A stretch of 64,000 bases of DNA from Brasenia schreberi (taxonomy: Eukaryota; Streptophyta; Magnoliopsida; Nymphaeales; Cabombaceae). The DNA is taken from positions 4,774,001-4,838,000 of the forward strand of contig JAYKKT010000076.1 in the NCBI GenBank assembly GCA_036023115.1. The letters are read 5' to 3'. This document shows, in pieces, positions 10,804-23,601 of the stretch (positions are counted from its first letter, which is position 1; each line of letters starts with the position of its first letter). The translations under genes were made by a program, and so were the position numbers. The notes under the pieces are model-generated. The model did not search any database, was not told the origin of the DNA, and saw nothing but the letters and a program-made list of their open reading frames with translations.

Positions 10804-13800
10804 GATACAGTTTCAAGGTTTCCTCACGGTAGGATTTTGCCTTGGTTATATGTGTAATGGCCATCACTGCTCTCTAGCAAAAACTATATCTCACATACCT
10901 GAGGCAAATCCTCCTTGTCATTAAGTGAGGAAATAAAAAAAGACAAAGTAAGGACCTCCCCTCTCTCTCTCTCTCTCTTGGGGGATCGAGGTCCGGCACA
11001 TATGAAGGATCTTTAGAGCATCTAATCACATGGCGTTATTCTAACATAACCGAAGAAAATTTCTTTTGACAATAAAAATAAAGGAGGGGCTTATCTTTAA
11101 ATAACCAACACGAAATATGTTTTTTTCATAAAACGCTCGAAAAAATTACCGTGTGCACTATAGTTCTTACTAAATATGCAAGAAAAAATTAAATCATCAT
11201 AGTCAACTCCAAAAAATTATAACCTTGGTTATCAGTCAAATTTCCTAACAATTCTCTATTTTCTCCCTTCTTTTCTATGTGAGATTCTGTTCTAATGAAA
11301 GAAAATTCACTTTTAATTAGAAGTTAACCAATTTGAAAATAAAAATTCTACACATACCACCCTTTTTTGCTATTCTCACACTCTCAATCCTTCATACCCA
11401 AACTGCCCTTGCTCCAGGTCCCTCTACCCAAACTGCACTTGCTCCCTGTCTCTCTGGACTTGCAATTTTTTCCATTTCTGATTTTCTCCAAGACCGCACT
11501 CTATTCTTCCTTCCTTTCTGGCTCTTTTCTCCATTTTTATCCTTACTATCTACTGTGAGTGCTTGTGATTTGCTAAATTTTCCATCTTCACCACCCAAGT
11601 GAGTTCCTCCCCTCCCACCATAATTGTAGCACTAAAGAGCAGACGCACTTGGGTGCCTATGCTCCAAAGAGTGGACGCGCTTGTGTGCATCTGCCCTTAA
11701 GTGAAAACACACTTAAAAACTCGGTTGTACCAAATTCCATGTATTTATATTTGTATTTGTTTGGATTTTCTATAGAGCATCCAACGATGGAGGAGATTTT
11801 GGACATACCATGAACAATGCTCATGAAATTGACTACTCAATACCAAGCCTTGCATTGAATAAGTGTGAGGATGATGGAGTTGATTATTTGAAATGAGTGA
11901 AATGCTTTGTAGTAAGAATGAGTTGATTTATTATACAAGAAAGGTTAAAAGATATTATAATATGTGTTTATAATAATTCATCTAAAACGAAAAGGTGAAA
12001 GGGATAAAATTTGGTATGTGAGAGAAGTGGTAAATATAGAAGCAAGAAAGCAGTTGTTGAAAGTAAATTTTGGACTTGTGTGAAAAATAAGATGTCCATG
12101 TTCACTTCAAGGAGATGGTGAAGTGGATGGATTGTGGAAGTTGATTGTGATTAATAGGATGAATAATCATCCTCTTGGTTTTTATTTAGAAAGGCATGTA
12201 TATTGTTGAATTCAAGTTATCAAAGGAGATAGCAAAAGGTCATCGTAAGCTGAAGAATATACTAACACAGTTGAAGTTGATTGATAAATTAAATGTTGGC
12301 ACCACTAAACACAATTGTAATACGAGAATGAAAATAAAGCAAAGAAATAGATGGTCGAACAATTTTTCAACAATATTTATATGAAATAAATTGTCATCAG
12401 TAACACACATGACATATATGAACATTGTAGATAGATTATATAAGTGATATTGTATTAGCAAATCCTCCTTCAATTCGACTTTTACATGCATTTCTAAAGG
12501 TATTGAAGATTTCTCACTTATAAGACGAATAAGTATGACATTTCTTGCGGCCATTGTGTGGACTATTCACCACCTGGATAATATGTCATGCAACGATTGC
12601 ACTCGTACAAAACTTTTATATGTGCGACATCTGTTTTTGAAAGCACCTAGGAACCTTCTTCATGGAAATGGCTAGAGACTTGTTTTTAGAGCTTAACTAG
12701 GAACTGAGACGCACAAGAAAACTATCAGGATGTCTCACTTATCATTCCAAATCTTTATCATACCTGGGTTGGATCTTGATGACCAAACAAGGATTTACAA
12801 GCGAGCTCTAGTAATTTCGTAAGGTACACATGGCACTTGGATTTGACCTTAATTCTGAGGTTAGAATTCTGTACGAAGTCTGGACGGAGCCTCACCATTG
12901 TAATTTTCATTTTTTGAGGCATTATAATTTTTTATATGTAAAGTTTTGTGTTTAATCATAGACTTTGTATAATCCAATGTTTGAACATTAGCAAAATAGG
13001 AAAAAAACTAGACATGGTAGTGCTTCATTATCTTCTCCTTGCACTTGAGATAGTAGATCTACATAGACACCACATGCTTTTGCTTTGAACATATTTTCTT
13101 GACTGAAGAACTTTCTTTTTCAGGGAGAAGGCAATGGGAAGGAATGTCAACGAGCATTAGCAACCACATTTTCTCTTTAATAGGATCATGATAACTAGTT
13201 AGCACGATCTTCCACAATTAACAAACATATTGGTAACAACGTTTGAACAATGTGGAAATCTATTTCTTTCCTTACAAAGAAATAAGATGATAATACCCGA
13301 GATTGCCAAAACGCAATTGAGGAGAGAGAGAAGGGAGGTTCATGGGGCGCGCCGAGGATCATAGCCCCGGTTCCTATCCCCATTTAGGGATTCAACCCAT
13401 CCCTGAGACAGAGACCAAAAAAACTTTTGTCTATGCCCTGCGAGTCCCCGTCCTCGTGGTTAGAATATAACTTTAAAAGAAAGCATAAGACCTCAAAATA
13501 ATTATACCATATTAAAACCATATTAAGGTGGTCAAACTAGACATATGATAGTCAATAAGAATTTACTACACTATGGATAGTGCATACAAGCTAAAGGCCT
13601 ATAGTATAAAACTTATAATACATCACATGAAGCATAGCATGCCATATTAAGGTTGTCAAACCACACATATAGTCAATAAGAGTTGACTACGCTATGTAGT
13701 GTATACAAGATAGTACAAAACTTATCCCAACCTTGACTGGTATTTTCTACCCTCCAAACCCGTCTCATTAAAGTGAGTCCCTACAATGAGCAGAGAGGGA

Positions 13801-14202
13801 CACCCTCCTTGGAACATCGAGAGTAGGGGAAACAAAGATTTAGGTAAAAAGTCATTCAAAGGCATATTTATCTTATTTGGTAATGTGAGGGGTACTTTTG
13901 AACCCAAAAGAATGTTAAGAGCAAATTGCTTTTAACGTGACCTAAGGACCCTCCACAATGAATTTTTCATATACGAATGAACCTTTGTCTACCCCTGACC
14001 TCTGCGTGAGAATCAACTAACAACTTTAGTACTTAATCTTGGACCCCTATCTACCCCAGCTTAGGTATTCAATAAGAGTATTGCATTTGAGTTATAAGCG
14101 TGTTGCAAACCTCACACTTTTCTACTATCAATACAAATTATGTTGCTTTCTTTAAGTTTTTTTGCTTACTATCAATCGACCCTCTCCAATCATCAGTCTT
14201 AA
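10804..14202. other. Non-coding stretch, no gene recognised
   Basis: It contains a CT microsatellite at about 10959-10979 and a direct duplication at 13518-13725. Open frames at 11333, 12196, 12240 and 13722 have no motifs I recognise and look like chance. Confidence 0.55.
13518..13725. repeat. Diverged direct duplication (two copies, about 84-99 bp)
   Basis: Copy 1 (13518-13616) and copy 2 (13642-13725) share ccatattaaggt, gtcaaac, agtcaataaga and tatacaag...aaaactta blocks in the same order. Confidence 0.8.
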
Positions 14203-14444
14203 GGTTTCACTGAGGTAAAGCATTATCAAACCAACCAACAAGCATCAGCTCTTCCAGAAAAGGAGGTGATCCAGCCACACCTTCTAATATGGCTACCTTA
14301 TTATGACTTCACTCGAGTCACTAGCCCGCCTTCGATATCCCCCTCCATGTGGTTAAGGTAACGACTTCAGGCACGACCAGCTCCCATAGTGTAACAGGTG
14401 GTGTGTACAAAGGCTCGGAACAAATTCACTGCTGTATGGCTGAA
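14203..14444 (-). pseudogene. Nuclear copy of plastid DNA: 16S rRNA 3' end plus 16S-trnI spacer
   Basis: Read on the minus strand, 14444-14259 matches the last 185 or so bases of plastid/bacterial 16S rRNA. It shows the inverse of gcggtgtgtacaagg (here gtggtgtgtacaaagg), gttaaggtaacgacttc, and the anti-Shine-Dalgarno end aaaggaggtgatccagcc. Beyond the 3' end, 14258-14203 resembles the plastid 16S-trnI spacer (gagagct.atgcttgttgg, ggtttga). The spacer match points to chloroplast origin rather than mitochondrial or bacterial. Scattered substitutions, mostly transitions, show it is an old nuclear insertion and not a working rRNA gene. Homology ends at gtatggctga. Confidence 0.9.
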
Positions 14445-15087
14445 CCATACGGGTCTCCACACCTCAGAAAACCAAAACCCAGATATACCAAAATTAGGAT
14501 CTTAGCAGCCCTCATTTTTTATTCAATTCAAAATAATAACCAAATCCAGCCAAAACAACGAAATCCAACCCTCGGGGCGCTGATCCAACTCGATTTGAGT
14601 GTGTCGGGTAATATACCCATTCCAAACTAGTGAGAAATGTCTCTAAACTAATCCTTCGTCATTCCGTCGCAATCATCTGCGTACCGTGGAATAGCGACGA
14701 ATTGCCAAGGAACTTTTCTCTCGCCTACCGTTGGCCACTAAGGCCTTCACTACTTCCTCGCTATTTTCTGCAGTCATAAAACTCAATTTAGTAGAAAAGG
14801 AAAATGCACTTTCAAAGACATGTTTGGCCAAAATATACCAGAATTTAACAATTCCTTTGGTGCTTGGGAGTAAAACTTAAACTTAAAAATACTAATACTT
14901 CATGTTTCTAAAAGTATATTTGGCATATAGTATAAAACAGCATCTGCAAGCAATGAACAGATCATAACGCTTTTCTGTCTTCATGCACAAGAAAAAACTA
15001 GGAAAAATGTGTGTTTACTCTGTTTGCACAACCAGGCCAGAATCTTTCTCCAACCAAAAGGCTAATTTTGTTCAGAATAACATAATA

Positions 15088-15138
<51 letters not shown>

Positions 15139-16000
15139 GTACTGAAACCATTATTTAATTTTTCACAATTCTATGACATGACTAGAGTTTCCTCAGAGGA
15201 ACCCACGTGAGAGTAGTGCCTAGGCAAGAAATTTTTGTCCTTTACACCAGACATACAAACCGGCATCTTTCATTTTCTTGGGTTACACTTCAAATTCCTA
15301 ACCTAATATTTATACATGAGCATACTTTCACACCAAAGATAAAAAAACTCTAAAATCCCAAGTATGGAACTAAGCAAAACGGGGAAATAACCCAATTAAA
15401 ATACCGGGCAGTGTGCCATTGGCAACAGATGAAATGCTGCAGCTAGGATGCGAGCTTCCACAAAGCTGTTTCTCAATCAGATGGAATCAAAATTACAAGT
15501 TTTCACTTCAAGTTTACTTGGGAGGGGGGTTTGTCTCCTCAAGAGGAGGCTCAATCGGACCAATTCTGTAGCCTGCTCACATTTTGTCATATATCTCTTT
15601 TTATTAGTGTTAGAAATGCTCTGACCCTGCATCTCAAATTTGTAAAGTTAGAAGTTCAAATCTTTAGAAGAAGAAACAAAGGACCATCTACTTGGGTTTA
15701 TAGAGGTGGCACCTTGAAAGTTGGCACTGACATAGATGAAACAACAGTTCAAAAGCTCAGAACTTCTTGTAGTTCTATGCAAGCGATGGTTAATGATGGT
15801 TTACCATTTTCTGGATTGGATAAAATTAATTCCTAATGATTGACAGGAAGGTTTCGTAAATATTCCTGATGTGTCTAGTTCAAATAACATGAAACGCTTC
15901 CCAGAATGGTTGTCAACCTAGAAGATGCCAAAAGTACAAAGATTGAACAGAAAGCAAAGGTGATTTTTGAAGAACGTAAGCCTGACAAGAAACAGATGCC
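14445..16000. other. Non-coding stretch downstream of CYP37; 3' UTR probably at its right end
   Basis: It holds a (TA)n microsatellite at 15091-15133 and no recognisable gene. The 3' UTR of the minus-strand CYP37 must start at 16000, but its end is not evident. Sequence at 14540-14760 (ctcggggcgctgatccaac...) has a different base composition but no identity I can name. Confidence 0.5.
15091..15133. repeat. (TA)n microsatellite
   Basis: About 21 uninterrupted TA units. Confidence 0.97.
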
Positions 16001-16115
16001 TCAATTATCAGAAACTGGCAAAACAAGGCGTTCTTGACCCAGAAGTAGCTTTGCAGTACGAATCACATCTCCGGTTTTAAGTTGTGAAAGTATATCTCTG
16101 CCAGCAGTAACATAC
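16001..16115 (-). CDS. CYP37: CYP37-type cyclophilin, last coding exon
   Basis: This terminal exon has the acceptor ttatgcag|GTATG, and its TGA stop is at 16003-16001. It encodes YVTAGRDILSQLKTGDVI, then RTAKLLLGQERLVLP and a short VSDN tail. The FGYVTxGxDxLxxLKxGDVI pattern is typical of the CYP37/CYP38 C-terminus. The four visible exons total 444 bp (147 residues plus stop). The 3' UTR must lie below 16001, but I could not place its end. The arginine and other active-site residues of classical cyclophilins are not in the visible part, so enzymatic activity cannot be judged. Confidence 0.88.
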
Positions 16116-16226
16116 CTGCATAACATAAAAAGTTTCTAGGTTGGACTGATTCCATAATCTGTTGAACAAGATACTCGGATATGTTCATAATGCATCGAGT
16201 AAAATTCATGTGTAAAAGAAAATTAC

Positions 16227-16276
16227 CCAAATACGGAAAATTGCCCTTCATCAAAGGACAAACCACCCAGACCAGC
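16227..16276 (-). CDS. CYP37: CYP37-type cyclophilin, small penultimate exon
   Basis: This 50-bp exon lies between an acceptor (attctacag|GCTGG) and a donor (TTTGG|gtaatt). It encodes AGLGGLSFDEGQFSVF plus two bases of the next codon. Joined to the upstream exon it gives DKRS-AGLGGLSFDEGQ, and joined to the downstream exon FSVFG-YVTAGRD. Both joins keep frame and match the expected cyclophilin order. The exon is too short to detect by length and is recognised only through its flanking exons. A 111-bp intron (16116-16226) follows. Confidence 0.88.
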
Positions 16277-16971
16277 CTGTAGAATTATTCAAGAAACTGC
16301 ATTACTAAATATGACGAATAACTCACAAAATGGGTATTCATCAAAAAGCAGCTGAGTAAATGAAAGCTTGAGACTTAGTAGGAAGTACTAGTTTTATCGT
16401 GATGATATTTAGTTATGCAGCAGATGCTGTTGATGCAAAAGTCTGAAGGTTCTCTCACATGATGTTATTTGAGGAATAAAAGCATTTATATACCTCTCAG
16501 AAGAAAGATAAGAGTAAAGCAGCTTACACTATCGACTTCAGGTGAGTAAAAGCAGACCAACATTATAAATAAATAAGCTTAAACTCCAAAATTAGTGTCA
16601 CCATTACGCTATATACATTGTATGAACCTATGATTCTGCAAGCTCACCACAAAACTCGTGACTACTTTAGGCTGATTTACAACAATTGGGGTTTCAAGAT
16701 ATATGGCCATTATCTTTCAAGAGCATAGACTCATCCTTTAATGAAAGGACAGTTCAAATGCTTCAACGATGGCTGCCACAATCCACCACTCACATCCACA
16801 AAGAATCAGCCATGTGACTATTAAATGCTTAAAATAAATCACAAGTCAATGAATAATAATGCTCAAATGAATAGAGTAAGAATATATCTCATTGACCAGC
16901 CATAAGGCTCAAGCAATGAATATTTACAGTACAAAGGGGGTTCTTATAGGATTGAGTATTCAACAGAATCC

Positions 16972-17032
16972 CTCCAACGGCTAGATCTAGCTGTTGAAGG
17001 GCTTCCAACAGCTAGAAATCTAGCCGTTGGAG
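16972..17032. repeat. Inverted repeat with 15-bp arms in LTR-like sequence
   Basis: CTCCAACGGCTAGAT and its exact complement ATCTAGCCGTTGGAG form the arms of a 61-bp imperfect palindrome. The inner bases also pair in part. Surrounding sequence (16885-17060) read on the minus strand resembles an LTR, with a TATAAGAA box after the palindrome. Related CCGTTGG-rich sequence occurs near 44050 and 57950. Confidence 0.7.
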
Positions 17033-17204
17033 CCTGGGTCTGATGACCTAAGGCCTGGGCAGAGGAGACTACCTGACTGGAAAAAAAAAATACAGAACAT
17101 AATATACAAAGCATGTGTGAATGCATAAGCCATGCGTGGTAACTATTACAGTCTTTTTAACACTCTTCAAACTAACGTATCATTACCGAAGTTTGCTAAC
17201 TAAG

Positions 17205-17490
17205 AATTGAAATTGTGAAGCTACGAGTGACTTGGTAAAGACATTTGAAAGTTGTTCATATTTAGAGTGAACAAAGTAGAGAGCTAAACAAAGCCACAAT
17301 GTATATGAACAAAACAAGTACATCCAAACACTTTTGGAAGTAAATGAAACTATTTATGGGAAGGACATACGGAGTGAAATGGAGTATTATCATTGAGAAC
17401 CCTGCTTAGCATACGATTTATGAGAAAAACTGTTGTTAAGACTGCTTCACCCTAATAAAATTTTGGAACATCATAACCAAGCAAAAGAAA
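17205..17490 (-). mobile_element. Short minus-strand copia scraps
   Basis: 17298-17490 is a diverged match to the integrase C-terminal region of the copia at 49285-49465. Shared phrases are gaacaaaacaagtaca.ccaaacac, the ggaag(t/c)aaat stretch and actgcttcaccc. 17205-17290 resembles the RNase H C-terminus of another lineage (cttggtaaagacatttg...). The intervening pol is missing, so this is a deletion derivative. Confidence 0.6.
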
Positions 17491-17494
17491 ACTC

Positions 17495-20278
17495 CGCCCA
17501 TGTAAGGGATCACCCTTGCATTGTCGGTCCCAAGCTCGGATAAAGGAGGAGGGTTGTGTTAGGCTTCTGACAGCCAACGTAAAACTTTGTCGGATTTTAT
17601 CACATGCATTACAAAAATGATGAGCATTGCTTTGGGGCGTCCCCGCCTAGCAATGTGCTGCAGAGCCCGAATGCAGTAATAAGCAATGGCCACTACATTT
17701 TTGCCCGAATGTAGTGAATCAATTGTAAAGAGGGTTCCCACATCATGGACGGGTGTGGGTAAAGAAGTTAGTCCCGCTATATTGCCGCCCGAATGTAGTA
17801 AATAATTTACAGAGAGGGTCTCCGCATTTTGATTATGGATGGATACAGGGTGGGTAAGGAAGCTAGTCCTAGATAATAAGATTCGTATTGGTTCTTGGAA
17901 TATGAGAACATTATCCGGTAAGCTAATGGAGGTGGTAGATACTCTGATTCGGAGAAAGATTCATATTCTATGTTTACAAGAGACAAAATGGGTTGCAAAA
18001 AAAGCAAAGGAGATAGAGGATACATGTTTTATAAAGAAAAGGCTCGAAACGGAGTTGGTATTATCATAAATAAAGATTTAAAGGATAGTATAGTAGACAT
18101 ACAACGATATTGTGACTGAATCATGACGTTGAAATTAGTGTTACAAGCAGAGGTTTTGAATATAGTTTGTGTTTACGCACCCCAAGTAGGACTAAAAGAT
18201 AGTATAAAGACAGTTTTTTGGGAAGAGTTAGATAAGGTGATTCAAAAGATTCCACAAAGGGAGATGATTTGTTTATGAGGAGACTTAAATGGACATGTCG
18301 GTAAAGAGGCATTAGGATATCAAGGTATTCATGAAAACTTTGGTTTTGGGGAAATAAATGAGTAAGGTAGGGAAATTTTAAATTTTGCTATGGCATTTGT
18401 TCTCTTTATAGTCAATACAATCTTCAAAAAACGAGATGGACATTTAATTACTTATAAGAGTGGCTTATCACAAACACAAATTGATTACTTTATTTATAGA
18501 AAAAAAGATAGAGCGTGTTGTAAAGATTGCAAGGTAATTCCATGAGAAAGCTTAACCACCCAACATCGACTTTTAGTTATGGATTTACAAAAAAAAAATG
18601 AACAAAGAAGAAAAGAGTACATCAAGCTATTTGGACTAAATGATGGAACCTCAAAAGCGAGAAAGAAGATATATTTAAACAGAAAGTCCTTCAAGGAGAT
18701 GTTTGGAATTATGTTGGTACAAAAAGAAGCTTGGTGGTGGAGTGAAGTAGTGTAAAATAAAATCAAGGCAAAGAGGGCATGTTACAAATTACATTATGCT
18801 AAAAAAACTAGTGAAACTTTAGAGGCTTATAAGAAAGCAAGGAAGGAAGCGAAAAAGGCCACGAGTGAAGCAAAAGCTAAAATTTGGGAGGATTTATATA
18901 AAAAACTCAACTCAAAAGAGGGTGAAAGAGATATTTTTAGGATAGCTAGGGCTAGAGATAAGAAAACTAAAGATCTTAATTCTGTTAGACGCATCAGAGA
19001 CGAGGATGAAAAAATTCTAATGGCAAATGATGATATAAGAAATAGATGGAAAACTATTTTTATAAGCTTTTTAATGAAAATAAAGATGTTAGTATTAACT
19101 TAGGAGAGTTATCCAAATCAGAAAAGTATAGAAACCACAATTTTTATCGACGTATTCAAAATAATGAAGTTAAAGAGGCTCTTAAACATATGAAGGGTGG
19201 TAAATTAGTAGGACCAGACAATATTCCTATAGAAGTTTGGAAAATACTACGAGAAATAGGAATCACTTGGCTCACAAGACTATTTAATGAAATATGGAGA
19301 AACCAAAAGATGACTAAGGAATGGAGAGCGAGTATACTTATACCCATATATAAGAATAAGGGATACATTCAGAATTGTACGAATTATCAGGGTATCAAGT
19401 TAATGAGCCATACTATGAAATTGTGGGAAAGAATTATCAAACGTAGGTTAAGACAAGAATCAAGTACAACAGAGAACCAATTTGGATTCATGCCAGGCAG
19501 ATCTACTGTTGAAGCGATTCACCTTTTGAGACGTCTTATGAAACATTTTAGAGCAAAAAAGAAAGACCTTCACATGATATTTATTGATCTAGAAAAAGCT
19601 TATGATAGATCACCGAGGGAGGTTCTTTAGAGAATTTTGGAAAAAAGAGGTACCCCATTGACATACATTAACCTTATAAGCGACATGTATGATGGTGCAA
19701 AAACATGTGTGAGCACTCAGGAAGGAATGACAAACTTCTTTGAAGTTAATATCGGGTTACATGAAGGATAACTTTAAGTCCATACTTATTTATAATGGTG
19801 ATTGATGAGTTAACAAAACATATTCAAGATGAAGTACCTTGGTGTATGTTATTTGCAGATGACATTGTATTAGTGGAGTCTAAGGAAAACGTTAATAGAA
19901 AATTGGAACTATAGAAAGCAAAGGCCTCCGACTTAGTAGAACAAAGGCAAAATATATGGAATGTAAGTTTGATCATTTGGTTAGCTTAGAGGACATAGAA
20001 ATTAAAATTGGCACACATTGCATCCCCCAAAAGGAAAGTTTTAAATACCTAGGGTCAATTTTTCAAAGTGATGGAAGAATTGATGGAGATGTTACGCATA
20101 GAATTAATGCTGGTTGGTTAAAATGGAGAGGAGCATAAGGTATTCTTTGTGATAAGAAGATACCATTAAAGTTAAAAGGTAAATATAATAGAGCAGCAAT
20201 TAGGCCTGCCATGTTTTATGGTTATGAGTGTTGGGCAGTTAATCATCAACATGTACAAAAGATGTTTGTGACAGAAAT
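17495..20278 (+). mobile_element. RTE LINE, nearly complete 5' part, many stops, cut at 20278 by hAT sequence
   Basis: The 5' leader (about 17495-17880) contains the cggtcccaagctcggataaag motif typical of plant RTE 5' ends. It also has a duplicated gcccgaatgtagt block (17700-17830). The endonuclease starts with IRIGSWNMRTLSGKL and ILCLQETKWV near 17880-18000, and is then broken by stops. Endonuclease remnants continue to about 18500 and the linker to 19040. RT is open at 19046-19630 ([29 protein letters not shown]) and then broken (TAG at 19628). CMLFADD is still readable near 19850. Homology stops at gtgacagaaatg (20275), where the hAT terminal repeat begins. The TTG tail and TSD are therefore missing. 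Confidence 0.9.
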
Positions 20279-20427
20279 GGATCAGTGTTATCCGTATCGC
20301 ACCGTATCGTACGATATGGTGCGATACGTATCGTATCGTGGGCCACCATGATACGATACGGGGGCCCGTATCGTGAAACCCATAGTATCGCACCGTATCG
20401 TGCGATACGGGCCATAAGATCTCTGCA

Positions 20428-21158
20428 TTATCTGTAATCAATTGGACTACATTTTCTAGCCCAACCTCCTGCCTGTCGTAGGATCTCTGCAGTGTGCCTC
20501 CCCTCTGACATATCTAGAGATCTAAAAAAGATGAGTCCTTTAGGACAATATACAAGAAAGTTTAGCAATGTCCTTCCACGCCTATTGGTCCATCCATCTG
20601 CCATGATAGTGCATCCGTTTCCTTCCACGACTGTCTTAAAGTCGAACAATATTGTTGCACTTGAATGATGGTCTGATCTAATATCTTTCCTCTCAGCTTC
20701 TGATAAGAGGGCATCCTTATCCTGGACCAATGTTAGCAATTGCATCTGCCATTGCTTGAAAAATGAAAACTGTTTGCTGCATTAAATGGAATGCAGGCAT
20801 CATAAAACCATCTTCCCACTGCAAGGTTTGCATCATGCAGTTGTTATGAAGCCATAACAACACGAATTCCAGGTTAAGCACCAGGTGTAGTGGAAGGAGG
20901 AAAGAACGAATGTATGGTAGAAGTTCTTCCTCTACTCCTTCCTTAACTTCCTCTTCTACCACCTCCAAAGTCTTCAGTTACAACCCTCTTTCCCCTGCTA
21001 GGTGCTCGTGAACTGCTACTACCAATCTCTGTTCTAGCATCTGAAGGCAAACTATCAGTGAATCCAACTCCAATGGCAGTAGCATCATCATCTTCTTCAC
21101 ACATCTGGAAATCATCCTTTTGTTGTCTCCTTTCCTGTATGCTCTTAATCATCTGCAA
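20428..21158 (-). pseudogene. hAT transposase middle part (DUF659-like), frameshifted
   Basis: It starts inside the TSD (LQMIK) and reads SIQERRQQKDDFQMCEE, a serine-rich linker and RGKRVVTEDFGGG. After frameshifts come FYDACIPFNAANS-like residues, then DGWTNRRGRTLLNFLVYCPK and SLDMSEGRHTAEIL. The DGWT(D/N)xRxRTLxNFLVYCP block is the DUF659 signature of plant hAT transposases. It covers the start of the RNase H-like catalytic fold. Several frameshifts are present, and the domain ends at about 20440 close to the terminal repeat. The enzyme is dead and C-terminally deleted. Confidence 0.85.
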
Positions 21159-21160
21159 GC

Positions 21161-21198
<38 letters not shown>

Positions 21199-21748
21199 CT
21201 AAGCCTTTTCTCATACTAGACGGGGTCGGCTATATGGATTCTTTGTTTCCACAGATCCCTATCGTGTGCCATGTTAGCAGTTAACTCCTAATAAGCTAGA
21301 TCATTCTTTATTGTTTCTTTCCAACACTTTTGTGGTTGTCCTCTACCTCTTTTAATACTTTCCAAATTTAGTTTTTCTAACCTTCTTACAGGTTCTTCTT
21401 TTGATCTTCTTTCTATATGTCCAAACCATCTCAAACGATGTTCTCTCATTTTATCCTCTATTGGTGCCACTCCTAATTTGTTTCTAATAACCTCATTATG
21501 TATACGGTCTTTTCTTGTATGACCACTTATCCATCTCAACATCTTCATTTCTGTCACAGACATCTTTTGTACATGTTGATGATTAACTGCCCAACACTCA
21601 GAACCATAAAACATGGCAGGCCTAATTGCTGCTCTATAATATTTACCTTTTAACTTTAATGGTATCTTCTTATCACAAAGAATACCAGATGCTCCTCTCC
21701 ATTTTAACCAACCAACATTAATTCTATGCGTAACATCTCCATCAATTC

Positions 21749-22006
21749 TGTTAAGGATGTTAAAGAGTCGTGCATGCAACTTTGAGTCTTATGTTACTTT
21801 AGTTATAGCTAATACTTATTAGGGGTAGATTAGGAAGTTAAGTTAGGGTATAAGTAGGTCATTAGGGTTAATTTTATTAAGAGAGAGTGAGGTGTTGCTG
21901 GACGGCTGCCCTAGAGGAGTTGCAGGAGCAGATTGGAGGAATGCCTCCAATCTGCGTTTTCTTGTAAGTTGACTATTGATTTTATTGTTGAATATATTTC
22001 TTAAGA
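21749..22006 (+). repeat. 5' LTR (258 bp) of the young copia
   Basis: It starts TGTTAAGGATG and ends tttcttaaga immediately before the tRNA-Met primer site. It includes a short self-complementary segment, gattggaggaatgcctccaatc, near 21932-21953. Confidence 0.95.
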
Positions 22007-22526
22007 TGGTATCAGATGTCAACCTGTTTTTTGTGGACTATTACAAATCGTGAGAGGTGTGCTACATGATCTTCTACACCTGCAGCAGCAGCCTTCATTG
22101 CGGCGATCAAGGTTGGTTCTAGCCCTCAATCTGATTCTCCTATTGCACTCAGAGTGAGAGGCTCTATCCTACCTTTCCCTTCCTATCAAGCTTTGTTCTT
22201 CCCCTGGTTGACGCATCCGTCCTGGACAAGTCAGATCTGAACACGGCATCCATCATCTGTATAACTGATAGGTCTTCAACAAGTTGCACGCTTCTTGATC
22301 AACGACAGATTTATCCCTTGGAATAAAATCAGATCTACACTTTGCCTGCACGATATCTACGCAGATATAACTGCTTGGTCTTCCACAGGCTGCGCGCCTC
22401 TTGAGCAATGACAACCTATAAGTTACTGCCTTTGTTCGACAACTTATTCCCTGCCTGTTTCTATCAAGTCACGCATTCCCACACTCCGCCTTGCTTCAGT
22501 TTTTTTATGTTTCACTTTTATCTTCC

Positions 22527-23575
22527 ATGGCTGGCAAAGGTAAAGCCATTGACAGTCCCTTTCCTACTGGCGACCAATCTGGGTTGTTTGAAAAATCAGA
22601 AAATCTTCAGATTACCACGACTAAATTTGATGGTCGCAATTATATGGAATGGGCTCGCTCTGTGGAACTTGCCATTGTAGCAAGGGGGAGATGGGCACAT
22701 TTAATGGGTAACTCTTCCATTCCCGAACCTCATGACAGTCTTTATTCAACCAGGAAACGCGAAGATGCATTAATCTCCTCGTGGTTGCTACAGTCAATGC
22801 TTCCATCAGTTGCTAAAACTTTTATGTTTTTAGAATCCGCTCATTAGATTTGGTGTGCCGTAGCAGAAGCTTATTCCAGAAAAAAGAACGTTGCAAAGCA
22901 AAAGAATATGAGATTCAGGAGAGAATCCGAAAGTGCATCCAAGCCAATCGGTCTATCAGTGACTATTATGCCGATCTACGAGGTCTTTGGGATGAATTAC
23001 TCTACTATACAACTATAAAGTGTTTTGCTTGCTATCGTGAGCGCACCGCTGAGCTTGAAAAGAAGAAAGTGTTTAATTTATTGTGGGGTGTCAATTCAGA
23101 ATTTGAATCCGTAAAAGTGAATATCTTGGGCAGAGAAGAGCTTCCTCCTTTGGGCACTGTTTACTCCTTATTAATTCGAGAAGATCGTCGGAATCTTGAG
23201 AAGAATCATGCTATTAGTACAGATCAACATGCCCTTCACGTCAGAGGCGACAGTTCTTATTCTCGTGGTAGAGGGGGACACCCGAGTCGTGGTCGTGGCC
23301 GTGGTCGCTTACCTTCCGCCGACCGAGAAAACCTTGTTTGCTCCCATTGTGGCAAATCGCGTCATACCAGAGATCATTGTTGGAAATTACATGGCAAACC
23401 AGATTACTATCGCAGTCGCAATACCTCAGTCAATTCTGCAGAGAGTTCAACTCCCACTACTAATGGCATTCAGGAACTTATAAAAAGACTAGAAGGTCTA
23501 GAACAAAAATTCTCTGAACAATCCTCTACTTCATCCACCAAAGCTACAGTGGCTCAAGCTACACATATAGTATAG
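22527..23575 (+). pseudogene. Copia gag with CCHC zinc knuckle, one stop and one frameshift
   Basis: The ATG is at 22527. The protein opens MAGKGKAIDSPF and continues with KFDGRNYMEWARSVELAI and RKREDALISSWLLQSM (retrotran_gag region). A TAG at 22845-22847 replaces a Glu codon seen in the sister gag at 43024. The frame then shifts. Reading resumes as EYEIQERIRKCIQANRS, YYADLRGLWDELLYYT, LLWGVNSEFESVKVN and an RGRGG-rich stretch. The zinc knuckle CSHCGKSRHTRDHC follows, and the frame ends at TAG 23573-23575. The knuckle is intact. Confidence 0.93.
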
Positions 23576-23601
23576 AGTAACCACTCCTCTACCTCTCCTT
23601 C

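Noticed and set aside
14259..14444. A bacterial or functional 16S rRNA gene
   Set aside because: Only the 3' end is present, with substitutions, next to plastid spacer and within plant nuclear DNA. A plastid-derived insertion explains it.
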